NCBI GenBank assembly: GCA_030426665.1
Contig: JAUHYD010000006.1
Span: 124,001 to 188,000 of the forward strand
DNA length: 64,000 nucleotides
Source of the DNA: Bacteroidia bacterium
GTDB taxonomy: Bacteria > Bacteroidota > Bacteroidia > Chitinophagales > Chitinophagaceae
Direction of reading: 5' to 3'
Part shown: piece after piece, positions 38,571 through 46,003 of the stretch
Numbering within the stretch: the first letter of the stretch is position 1
Layout: the number at the start of each line of letters is the position of its first letter
The notes under the pieces: generated by a model
Seen by the model: only the letters and a program-made list of their open reading frames with translations
The model's database searches: none
Told to the model about the DNA's origin: nothing
Position numbers and translations under genes: made by a program

Positions 38571-38987
38571 CTATTTGTTCTCTGCCAATGGGTTTCCAAG
38601 GCTTTCGTTGTATTTTATTGGTATAGATTTGCTTTTAATTTCAATTGTATTCGGGGATGCAAGTTTGGAATAAGATATTTTGCCATTCATCCTTACTATA
38701 GCAACCTGATAATATTTATAGTAATTATCGGCGAGTTCAAAACGGTAGTTTTGTGGCATCACCGAGTTGCTTTTCGGGCGCAAGGTGGCAATCAGCTTCA
38801 TCGAGGTGCTATCGTCGCCCGCAAATATCCGGTAGTGGTACACATTCGCTTCTTTCGGGACGGTGTAGGTTAGTGCTGGTCGTTTACTTTTTGTGTTCAA
38901 AGCGAGGTTCGTAAATGTGTCCTGGCTGCTTGCCACGGAGCTGCTCATTAAGAAGAGCCCGAGAAGAAAGATGTTTGCTGTTTTCAT
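38571..38987 (-). CDS. Small secreted protein, beta-sandwich (fibronectin III-like) candidate
   Basis: From ATG 38987 the product has 138 residues and a signal peptide (MKTANIFLLGLFLMSSSVAS, then SQ). The longer frame from 39014 would add nine residues before the signal. The mature part has alternating strands (PALTYTVPKEANVYHYRIFAGDD, then YYKYYQVAIVRMNGKISYS, split here) with the VYHYRI...YYQVAIV pattern seen in FnIII-like modules. There is no sorting tail, so it is probably periplasmic. Function unknown. It follows the gene at 39199 on the same strand with about 210 nt between. Confidence 0.7.
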   Translation of the reverse strand: MKTANIFLLGLFLMSSSVASSQDTFTNLALNTKSKRPALTYTVPKEANVYHYRIFAGDDSTSMKLIATLRPKSNSVMPQNYRFELADNYYKYYQVAIVRMNGKISYSKLASPNTIEIKSKSIPIKYNESLGNPLAENK

Positions 38988-39198
38988 AACTGTTTGCTTT
39001 TGTGATACAAACATCCGATGAAAACACAGTCATAAAAAGCAACAGGTAGTGAAGTGCAGATATGCGGCGTGAAGTGTGGGAATGGGGTAGGGAACGGTAG
39101 GGGCAATTTGAAGGTTCGTTGAGGTCGGTCAGACGTTCATAGTAATTCCTTTTGGTAGTCGCAATTCGAACACTGCAGCCCCCCACCCAAAAAAAAGT

Positions 39199-39801
39199 TT
39201 AGTAGTTTACTGAGCGTATGTTTAAAGTGTAGGGGTCGATATAATAGTACCAATACACCCGAAGTGTACGGTCTGGATCCAATACACCTACTCTTACATT
39301 TGGTTTGATTTTTAATTGAGGGAGGACCTCCATGTAAAACTTTAGTCGATTATCATTTGACTTTTCGAGAGAAGTGCTAAGCTGTTTAATTTTGTCAATA
39401 GACATAGCGATTTTGCGAATAGTATCGACCCTTTCTTCGCGAAATGTGGAGTCTATTTGAAAGTTGAAACGGTCTTTCCAGTTGGGACCAAATCTCTTAT
39501 TTAGCTCTGTTGCAATCGTTCGGTTGTATACTTCAACGCCATTTACGAATGGTCTTGTTACCGAACAGTTAGTGCCCCTTTGGTACTTGAAGCCATATTT
39601 TGGAGCCAATTTCCTCGCTTGAAAGTCCGATATTTCCGCCTCACCATAACGTATAATTTTAAGCTGGTTGGTTGCTATGTCCTGTTTAGCAGTGAGGTAA
39701 TTATAGGGAGTGAAAATTCCGTAAAAATAGTGGAGAGAGGAAAGTAAACAAATGATAAATCCTGCTGCTAATATTATACCTATACGTTTTCTTTGCGTCA
39801 T
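39199..39801 (-). CDS. Single-pass membrane protein of unknown function
   Basis: This 200-residue protein has one N-terminal transmembrane helix (about residues 8-28, IGIILAAGFIICLLSSLHYF) after a basic start (MTQRKR). The rest is soluble and probably periplasmic. It contains QLKIIRYGEAEIS, KYGFKYQRGTNC and a Tyr-rich end (YWYYYIDP), and resembles small Bacteroidota envelope proteins without assigned function. It lies 22 nt downstream of the toxin gene on the same strand, so it could be transcribed with the toxin-antitoxin pair, but nothing ties its function to it. Confidence 0.7.
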   Translation of the reverse strand: MTQRKRIGIILAAGFIICLLSSLHYFYGIFTPYNYLTAKQDIATNQLKIIRYGEAEISDFQARKLAPKYGFKYQRGTNCSVTRPFVNGVEVYNRTIATELNKRFGPNWKDRFNFQIDSTFREERVDTIRKIAMSIDKIKQLSTSLEKSNDNRLKFYMEVLPQLKIKPNVRVGVLDPDRTLRVYWYYYIDPYTLNIRSVNY

Positions 39802-39823
39802 TTGATTTCAATATCAAAGAGCG

Positions 39824-40120
39824 TTAGTGAATGTTCTTAGAAGGAATAAACTCACAGATCATCAGTTCGGTATCTGTTTCCAAAAACACAAAGGTATATT
39901 TCTTTTTAAAAGTTACACATTTATACCCTATTTGTGCTCTTTCTGTATCACGACAAATCGCATGGTTTCTTCGAGAGTCGGATATCTTTTCTATAAAGCT
40001 GTAGGCATCATCAGCAAATTTCTCAGCGGTAGCAACAAGTCCTTTCGATTCTATGTACCATGCAATCTCGGCTATACTGTGGGCTGCCGATTCTTTAACC
40101 ACAACTAATCTTTTGACCAC
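39824..40120 (-). CDS. RelE/ParE-family toxin of a type II toxin-antitoxin pair
   Basis: This 98-residue protein starts with GTG at 40120 inside the end of the antitoxin gene. It has the ParE/RelE order: a first strand (KRLVVVKESA), two helices (HSIAEIAWYIESKG and ATAEKFADDAYSFIEKIS), then strands IGYKCVTFKKKYTFVFLE and ELMICEFI. The ParE-like helix wording favours a gyrase-directed or uncharacterised toxin over a ribosome-dependent RNase, because the RelE catalytic Arg/Tyr set is not obvious. The 16-nt overlap with the upstream small gene points to translational coupling, as is usual for type II systems. Confidence 0.8.
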   Translation of the reverse strand: MVKRLVVVKESAAHSIAEIAWYIESKGLVATAEKFADDAYSFIEKISDSRRNHAICRDTERAQIGYKCVTFKKKYTFVFLETDTELMICEFIPSKNIH

Positions 40121-40272
40121 TCCTTGATTAATTTTTTGCTATATTTTTTTGCTTCAGTGAGCGACAAAACCTTTTCAGGCCTGGCTTTTAATGCTGCTTT
40201 TCGCTGCAAAGCTTCGTAATTCTCTTCCGATAACACAACGTATGATTTATTGTCAATAACGAGCGTATTCAT
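40105..40272 (-). CDS. Small antitoxin partner of the RelE/ParE toxin
   Basis: This 55-residue gene runs from ATG 40272 to TAG 40105. Its product starts MNTLVIDNKSYVVLSEENYE and continues with a charged helix rich in Lys and Glu (ALQRKAALKARPEKVLSLTE, then AKKYSKKLIKEWSKD). The pattern of an N-terminal strand followed by helices, which could wrap the toxin, is common for small antitoxins. It overlaps the GTG start of the toxin by 16 nt in another frame. The N-terminal strand may dimerise and bind DNA, so autoregulation is plausible. Identification rests on position, size and charge; I do not recognise the family with certainty. Confidence 0.75.
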   Translation of the reverse strand: MNTLVIDNKSYVVLSEENYEALQRKAALKARPEKVLSLTEAKKYSKKLIKEWSKD

Positions 40273-40378
40273 AATGCAAAATTTTTACAAAAATAAGGAT
40301 ATTTTACTTGCCTTAATCGGTCATATTGGTTAAGGCTTCTTCGTAATGTTTACCTATGGTGTGTTTTACAGTCAATAA

Positions 40379-40588
40379 CTACGCTATCTCCTCTCCCTCA
40401 TACCCCGCTTCCTTGAGTGCCGTTATCACTTCTTCAGCGGTACTGTCAGTATTCACGGTAAGTATTTTTTCAGGAGAGGTTGTATCTGCCTGCCAATTAC
40501 CTTCGCCAACAGTTTTGTTTAGAAAAGGAGTAACGGTTGCGATGCAACCACCACATTTAATATTGGTTTTGAATTTTAGTGTTTTCAT
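40379..40588 (-). CDS. Heavy-metal-associated (HMA) copper chaperone, CopZ-like
   Basis: This 69-residue single HMA domain has the metal motif KCGGCIATV and the ferredoxin-like beta-alpha-beta-beta-alpha-beta layout (LKFKTNIKCGGC, helix, NWQADTT, KILTVNT, helix EEVITALKEAGYEG). CxxC binds Cu(I) and would hand it to the ATPase encoded 27 nt upstream in the same operon. The motif reads CGGC rather than the usual C-x-(S/A)-C, which is common in Bacteroidota HMA proteins. It is cytoplasmic, the last gene of the copper operon. Confidence 0.85.
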   Translation of the reverse strand: MKTLKFKTNIKCGGCIATVTPFLNKTVGEGNWQADTTSPEKILTVNTDSTAEEVITALKEAGYEGEEIA

Positions 40589-40615
40589 TGTTGTCTTACT
40601 TTTTATTTTGTTTGG

Positions 40616-43051
40616 TTAATGTTTCCATTTCAGGCGCAGGCTATTAGTAACCACACTTACTGAGCTTAATGCCATCGCTCCACCTGCTATCATGGGGTCA
40701 AGCAGAAATCCGTTGATGGGGTAAAGAACTCCGGCTGCTATGGGAATTCCGATTATGTTGTAGATAAACGCCCAAAAGAGATTTTGACGGATTGTGGCAA
40801 CAGTATTTTTTGATAACCTGATGGCTTCAGGTATTTTCATAAGGTCAGAGGATATGATGGTCATTTTTGCAACATCTATAGCAATGTCGCTTCCTTTGCC
40901 CATTGCTATACTTACATCGGCCTGAGCCAGAGCATTGCTGTCGTTGATGCCGTCTCCCACCATGGCAACTGTTCTGCCTTGCTGTTGCAGCTTTTTTATA
41001 AATTCTGCTTTGCCCGCGGGTAGTACCTCTGCTTCAAATTTGGTGATTCCTGCTTCTTTTGCAATGGCTGCTGCCGTTGTCTTGTTGTCGCCTGTGAGCA
41101 TGTACACTTCTATTCCTGATTGCTGCAATTGCTGAACTGCTTTTTTCGATGTTGCTTTTACCTTGTCGGCAATAGCCAGTACACCCAATACCTGATGCTC
41201 ATCGGCAAAGTAGATAACCGTTTTGGCCTCATTTGTCCACTTCTCAGCAGTGTCTTTCGCTTTGTCGTCTACAAGAATATTGTTTGCCTGAAGTAGTTTG
41301 CTATTGCCTACAAAGTACTGTTTTTCGTCGATAAAAGCAGTAGCACCAGCGCCCGTAATGCTCTCAAATTTTTCTACTTTCAAGTAGTCGGTTACTTTAA
41401 GGTAATTAACAACTGCTTCTGCCAGAGGGTGTTCCGATTGCTTTTCGATAGATGCGATTGCTGCGGCATTTCCTGACTGGTTTTCAGACCATAGGATGTC
41501 CGTAACTTCCGGGTGCCCTTCTGTGATGGTGCCGGTTTTATCCAATATAATTGCGTCAACTTTTTTTGCCATTTCCAGGCTTTCGGCATCTTTGATGAGT
41601 ATGCCTTGTTCTGCTCCCTTACCAACGCCAACCATGATGGCAGTAGGTGTCGCCAGTCCTAATGCACACGGGCATGCAATAACAAGTACCGTTACCATAG
41701 AAAGCAAACCGTGTGTGAATCCGCTATCGCTTCCCAATATGACCCACACTACAAGGGTGAGTACAGCAATGCCCAGCACAACAGGGACGAATATGCCGGC
41801 TATTTTGTCTGCCAGCTTTTGGACCGGAGCCTTACTGCCCTGCGCATCCTGCACCATTTTTATGATTTGTGCCAATATGGTGTCTCCACCCACTTTCTCT
41901 GCGACAAACTGAAAGCTCCCTTTTTGATTGATTGTTCCGGCAAAGACATCTTCGTCTTTACTTTTTTCTACGGGTATGGGTTCGCCACTTATCATGCTCT
42001 CATCTACGAATGAGTTGCCCGATGTCACTTTGCCGTCAACTGCAATACGTTCACCCGGCTTAACGATAATTGTATTGCCGATTTGGACCTGACTAATGGG
42101 TATTTCCATCTGGTGACCGCCTTCGTGTACGATGGTGACTGTTTTCGGTTGGAGTCCTATCAGCTTTTTAATGGCAGAAGATGTATTGCTTTTAGCTTTT
42201 TCTTCGAGCAATTTACCAACGAGTATAAAAGCTATTACCACACCAGACGCTTCGAAATATACATGTGCCTGTAGTCCTCTGCTTAACCAAAAATCCGGAA
42301 ACAATGTGTTGAACACACTGAACAGATAAGCAACGCCCGTGCTTAATGCCACTAATGTGTCCATGTTGGCCGACTTGTGTTTGGCCTGTTTCCAAGCGTT
42401 CACAAAGAACTGCTGCCCAAAGAAAGCTAACACAGGAGTAGCCAGTCCCCACATAATGAAGTTGGCATAGGGTATGTTATTGAAAAACATACCGATTATC
42501 ATTAGTGGCGTGGAAAGTGCCACTGCACCTGCTGTTCGTAGTTTCAGCCGTTTTAAGTCCTTCGCTCGTATAGCCTCGATAGAGTTATCATCATCCTCCT
42601 CCGACTCTTGTACGACCAGATCGTAGCCGATAGACTGTAACGCAGATTTTAGTTTGGTAGCGTCAGTAATGGTTGGGATATAAGTGACGTTTGTTGTAGC
42701 GTTAGCATAGTTTACCGTTGCAGCCATTACGCCGGGTTGGTTTTGCAACATGCTTTCGCTACTTACTGCACACGAGGCACAGCTCATGCCCTGCACCGGA
42801 AATGTCTTTTGCACAGTAGGGACATTATACCCCAATCCATCGATAGTTTTTACGATTAATGGCAGCACTTTTGTAGGGTCACTGGTTCGTACTGCAACTC
42901 GTTTATTGTTGAGTTCTACATTGTACGAGATAATTCCCGAAAGGTCTTTCAGGCCCTTGCCCACAATCATTGCGCAATGCTCGCTATCCATTCCTGTTAC
43001 TGGCAGGTAGTATGTTTGTTCCTCTTTCGGCATATCTGAATTGTCTTCCAT
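40616..43051 (-). CDS. copA: Copper-translocating P1B-type ATPase
   Basis: This 811-residue protein has two N-terminal HMA domains: the first (about 13-75) is degenerate (GMDSEHCAMIV, one Cys), the second (about 83-147) intact (GMSCASCAV). Eight transmembrane helices include the ion-path motif Cys460-Pro-Cys462 (VIACPCALG). Other catalytic signatures are ISGEPIPVEK (actuator TGE-type loop), Asp504 in DKTGT (phosphorylated), SEHPLAEAV (nucleotide-binding HP) and MVGDGINDSNAL (hinge). CPC with these motifs means Cu(I)/Ag(I) export from the cytoplasm. It lies between its regulator (80 nt upstream) and a CopZ-like chaperone. A 10-bp palindrome (CACAATTGTG, 43086-43095) lies 35 nt before its start. 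Confidence 0.94.
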   Translation of the reverse strand: MEDNSDMPKEEQTYYLPVTGMDSEHCAMIVGKGLKDLSGIISYNVELNNKRVAVRTSDPTKVLPLIVKTIDGLGYNVPTVQKTFPVQGMSCASCAVSSESMLQNQPGVMAATVNYANATTNVTYIPTITDATKLKSALQSIGYDLVVQESEEDDDNSIEAIRAKDLKRLKLRTAGAVALSTPLMIIGMFFNNIPYANFIMWGLATPVLAFFGQQFFVNAWKQAKHKSANMDTLVALSTGVAYLFSVFNTLFPDFWLSRGLQAHVYFEASGVVIAFILVGKLLEEKAKSNTSSAIKKLIGLQPKTVTIVHEGGHQMEIPISQVQIGNTIIVKPGERIAVDGKVTSGNSFVDESMISGEPIPVEKSKDEDVFAGTINQKGSFQFVAEKVGGDTILAQIIKMVQDAQGSKAPVQKLADKIAGIFVPVVLGIAVLTLVVWVILGSDSGFTHGLLSMVTVLVIACPCALGLATPTAIMVGVGKGAEQGILIKDAESLEMAKKVDAIILDKTGTITEGHPEVTDILWSENQSGNAAAIASIEKQSEHPLAEAVVNYLKVTDYLKVEKFESITGAGATAFIDEKQYFVGNSKLLQANNILVDDKAKDTAEKWTNEAKTVIYFADEHQVLGVLAIADKVKATSKKAVQQLQQSGIEVYMLTGDNKTTAAAIAKEAGITKFEAEVLPAGKAEFIKKLQQQGRTVAMVGDGINDSNALAQADVSIAMGKGSDIAIDVAKMTIISSDLMKIPEAIRLSKNTVATIRQNLFWAFIYNIIGIPIAAGVLYPINGFLLDPMIAGGAMALSSVSVVTNSLRLKWKH

Positions 43052-43131
43052 GCAAAGGTCGGGCTATAATGTGTTTCTGTCGTTACACAATTGTGGGAAT
43101 GTTTTATAGTTGTTTGTGGGTGAAAATTTGG

Positions 43132-43689
43132 TTAGACCTTGTCTAGTGGTTTGCGGTGCGGGCTGTTCTTCTTGAACGCTGAGGGAGTCATTCCTGTTAT
43201 TTGCTTGAACTGGTTGCTCAAGTGCGCTACGCTGCTGTAGCCAAGGATATCCGCAATTTGGGATATGCTATAGTCGTCATAGGTAAGTAGTTCTTTTACT
43301 CTTTCAGTCTTTTGGCGTATTTGGTACTTTTCTATGGTTATTCCTTCTGTTTCAGAGAATAGAGAACTTAGGTAGCTGTAGTCGTGGTGTAGATCACGTA
43401 CAAGTATGTCTGATAGGTTTAAGTTTTCGTGTTGTTCTGTATAGTGTACTTCTTTTACAATTATGTTTTTTATTTGCTCAATAAGCCGGTTACGCCTGTC
43501 GTCAATTATTTCAAATCCGATAGCTGTTAGATTGTTGTTGAGTGCCTCTGACTGGTCCTTAGTTAGTTTGTTACTTATTGTCACCTTCCCCAACTCAATG
43601 TTTAAAGGAACAACGCCGACCTTTTCAAACTCGGCTTTTACCGCAGTAATGCATCGGTTGCAAACCATATTTTTAACGTGTATCTCCAT
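43132..43689 (-). CDS. HMA-AraC fusion transcription regulator of the copper operon
   Basis: This 185-residue protein joins an N-terminal HMA-like metal-binding domain (about 1-66, with NMVCNRCITAV) to a C-terminal AraC-type double helix-turn-helix (about 75-180, with SISQIADILGYSSVAHLSNQ and FKQITGMTPSAFKK). This layout replaces the usual MerR-type CueR in many Bacteroidota. The CxxC motif probably senses Cu(I) or a related thiophilic metal directly. It is the first gene of the operon with copA and the chaperone downstream, so autoregulation is likely. An 11-bp-arm inverted repeat ends 16 nt before its start. Confidence 0.9.
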   Translation of the reverse strand: MEIHVKNMVCNRCITAVKAEFEKVGVVPLNIELGKVTISNKLTKDQSEALNNNLTAIGFEIIDDRRNRLIEQIKNIIVKEVHYTEQHENLNLSDILVRDLHHDYSYLSSLFSETEGITIEKYQIRQKTERVKELLTYDDYSISQIADILGYSSVAHLSNQFKQITGMTPSAFKKNSPHRKPLDKV

Positions 43690-43704
43690 TTGTTTAAAGA
43701 GTTA

Positions 43705-43731
43705 TTTGGTCAGTAACAAATACTGATCAAA
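43705..43731 (-). promoter_or_regulatory. Candidate operator of the copper operon
   Basis: TTTGGTCAGTA (43705-43715) faces TACTGATCAAA (43721-43731) across 5 nt, with one mismatched pair. The element ends 16 nt before the start codon of the HMA-AraC regulator, in the only promoter region available to the three-gene operon. A dimeric regulator could bind it; the match to this regulator is inferred from position. Confidence 0.5.
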
Positions 43732-43848
43732 GTTACGCCATTTAGTTTTTGACTTAAGATTACATCAATCCTATGTCTGAATGGGTCGAATCGGAGTATA
43801 CTCCAGGATGTCCGTGATACATCATTCGAGTGATGCGGGTACGAGCTG

Positions 43849-44406
43849 TTAGTTGTTTAGGAGTCGTTGAATAAAACTTATCATTACCCTTAGTAGAGCA
43901 TACTGCCAAAGTATGTAAAGGCACGTAAAGCTAACTACTGATGTTATAACGCCTGCTTTAAAGTTAGCTCGATTTTGTAGGAGTACATTAAATACCCATA
44001 CTGCGACAATATAAGAACAAATAAACAAGATTATTCCTGTTAGCAACCATTCCGACATAATAACACCTGTGGTAACGGACGTCAGGATATCTCGTGCCGA
44101 GTGGAATATGGGTATAGACAACACGAGTAGACCGAGCTTAACCGACGACTTTCTTTGGTAGTATTTCAATACAATTAATGATAACAGTAGAAAACCCGCC
44201 TGAACACATATTTCCGTGTAGTATAATCGATTAAGATGATGTTGCATTACATTTTCATCAGGTGCGCTATCGCATGGTATGCCCAAGCCATGGCGTCCGA
44301 AAATAACATCCGTTCCTGTCAAATTTAGCCAAACGTAACAAACGCCGTAATACACAATGCAACATAGAAAGAACATTAATACACCGTTTAACACGTTTGC
44401 CTTCAA
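43849..44406 (-). CDS. Multi-pass membrane protein of unknown function
   Basis: This 185-residue protein has four or five predicted transmembrane helices (VLMFFLCCIVYYGVCYVWL, VQAGFLLLSLIVLKYY, GLLVLSIPIF, WLLTGIILFICSYIVAVWV, SVVSFTCLYILWQYALL). A soluble loop after helix 1 contains GRHGLGIPCDSAPDENVMQH. I recognise no family. It lies upstream of the copper regulator on the same strand, with 159 nt of operator-like sequence between, so it is probably a separate transcript. It is divergent from the chrA-like gene. Confidence 0.7.
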   Translation of the reverse strand: MKANVLNGVLMFFLCCIVYYGVCYVWLNLTGTDVIFGRHGLGIPCDSAPDENVMQHHLNRLYYTEICVQAGFLLLSLIVLKYYQRKSSVKLGLLVLSIPIFHSARDILTSVTTGVIMSEWLLTGIILFICSYIVAVWVFNVLLQNRANFKAGVITSVVSFTCLYILWQYALLRVMISFIQRLLNN

Positions 44407-44574
44407 TTATTGGTGGGTATAGAGAGCGGGAGGTTGTTGCACAAGATTGATTTGACGTTGAGTAATGATGAAAAATAGCGAAAAAATTAATTGGGAGTCG
44501 TTTTTAAAGCCCGTTGATATTTTGTTAATGAGAAATTTTGATGAATTTTGCTACCTTCAAAACAATTCTTTCTT

Positions 44575-45807
44575 ATGATGCTATTGCGGCACATACCGTT
44601 TTTGAAAGCAGTATTTGCGTACTCTTTCACTGCTTTCGGCGGGCCACAGGGGCACATGGGGATGATGGTGAAGACTTTTGTGCAGAAAAGGAAGGATATC
44701 ACTGAAGATGAATTGTTAGAATATAATGCATTTTGCCAGATGTTGCCCGGGCCATCTTCAACGCAAACGGTAATGCTTATTGCTCACAAGCGTGGTGGTA
44801 CACCGCTCGCCATTCTTACATTATTGTTGTGGGTCTTTCCTGCGGCATTTATGATGGGGTTATTCTCATTTGTGATGTACCATTTTGATGTAGGTGCGGA
44901 AAAAGGCTCTGTAATTCCCAGAAATCTATTTAGTTATATACAACCAATGTCTGTGGGTTTTGTGTTTTATGCCGGAGCTAAGATGATGCAATCCAGTGTT
45001 CGCCATATTGCGACAGCCGGCATAATGGTGGGCAGTCTTGTAGCAACATTATTTATTAACTCGCCATGGGTATTCCCGGTGTTGTTGGTTGTGTCGGGCT
45101 TTATAAGCAACTTCAGTAATAAACGTATTCCGACACCCCTGCATAAGCCTAAACGCATCAACTGGATGCACCTTTGGGTTTTTGCCGCAATTTTTATTAT
45201 TGCCGGTATCGTCAGTGAGCTTGCACGTGCAGAGCAATGGGAGAATGGAAGGATTTATAATCTTTTTGAGAATTTTTATCGTTTCGGGGCTATTGTGTTC
45301 GGTGGCGGGCAACACTTGTTGGCGATGATGTCTTATCAGTTTGTAAGCCGTGCCGGAACACAGGTCATGACTGCCGGGCAACTGCTTACGGGTTATGGAA
45401 TGGTACAAGCTGTTCCCGGGCCGGTTTTTTCTGTTTGCTCATATGTCGGAGGAATGGCGATGGGGCAGTACGGTCTTTGGTGGCAGTTGGTGGGTTGTAT
45501 AGTGGCAACTGTAGGTGTCTTTTTACCAAGTACATTGCTTTTGTTTTTTCTCTTTCCTATTTATGAAAACCTAAAACACCATGTCGTCATATTCAGAGCA
45601 TTGGAGGGCGTCAACTCTGCAATTGTTGGAATCATATGGGCATCAGGAATATTTTTGTTTCGCTCTATCGCTTTTGACGCAGCACTTTCGTTTGAGTGGA
45701 CCAATCTTGTGGTCGTAATTATTACATTTTGTCTGCTCTACTATTCTAAGGTCAGGGCTCCTTTGATTGTTTTAGGGTGGTTGTTGCTTGGCTGGAGTTT
45801 GAATTAA
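44575..45807 (+). CDS. chrA: Chromate transporter family protein (ChrA-like, CHR superfamily)
   Basis: The product has about 410 residues and two homologous membrane halves. The N-terminal half carries the family signature FTAFGGPQGHMGMM, then EYNAFCQMLPGPSSTQT; the C-terminal half repeats it as FGAIVFGGGQHLLAMMSYQFV and YGMVQAVPGPVFSVCSY. This bidomain type of CHR protein exports chromate by proton antiport in characterised members, though many homologues have other or unknown anions. I prefer ATG 44575 or 44578 over the upstream TTG 44548, which adds ten residues with a weak initiation codon. It stands alone between divergent and unrelated genes. Confidence 0.88.
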   Translation: MMLLRHIPFLKAVFAYSFTAFGGPQGHMGMMVKTFVQKRKDITEDELLEYNAFCQMLPGPSSTQTVMLIAHKRGGTPLAILTLLLWVFPAAFMMGLFSFVMYHFDVGAEKGSVIPRNLFSYIQPMSVGFVFYAGAKMMQSSVRHIATAGIMVGSLVATLFINSPWVFPVLLVVSGFISNFSNKRIPTPLHKPKRINWMHLWVFAAIFIIAGIVSELARAEQWENGRIYNLFENFYRFGAIVFGGGQHLLAMMSYQFVSRAGTQVMTAGQLLTGYGMVQAVPGPVFSVCSYVGGMAMGQYGLWWQLVGCIVATVGVFLPSTLLLFFLFPIYENLKHHVVIFRALEGVNSAIVGIIWASGIFLFRSIAFDAALSFEWTNLVVVIITFCLLYYSKVRAPLIVLGWLLLGWSLN

Positions 45808-46003
45808 TGTTCTATTCAGAATGTTTTAAAAGTACATTTCGCACACGGCATATGTCAACAACCCGGTAGTAATACATTTATTTGTTTTGACGTGCACCAC
45901 TCTCAAAGCAGGGGATTTATTGCGGTATTTTTCTTTTTCAATGCAATTAATCAGCAAACCTTGCTATTTTACAGCTCTTAAATCAAATGTAATAAATCAG
46001 AAC

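Noticed and set aside
38884-39186. 100-codon minus-strand frame overlapping the small secreted protein
   Set aside because: It overlaps in another frame the start of the gene at 38571-38987, which has a clear signal peptide; the overlapping product has no features.
43793-43804. Perfect 12-bp palindrome GGAGTATACTCC upstream of the copper regulator
   Set aside because: It is over 100 bp from the start and has no extension beyond 12 bp; the inverted repeat at 43705-43731 is a better operator candidate. It was noted but not used.
45887-46003. Upstream TTG start for the metalloprotease
   Set aside because: It would add 39 residues in front of a good signal peptide, and the ATG at 46004 gives a normal secreted protein.
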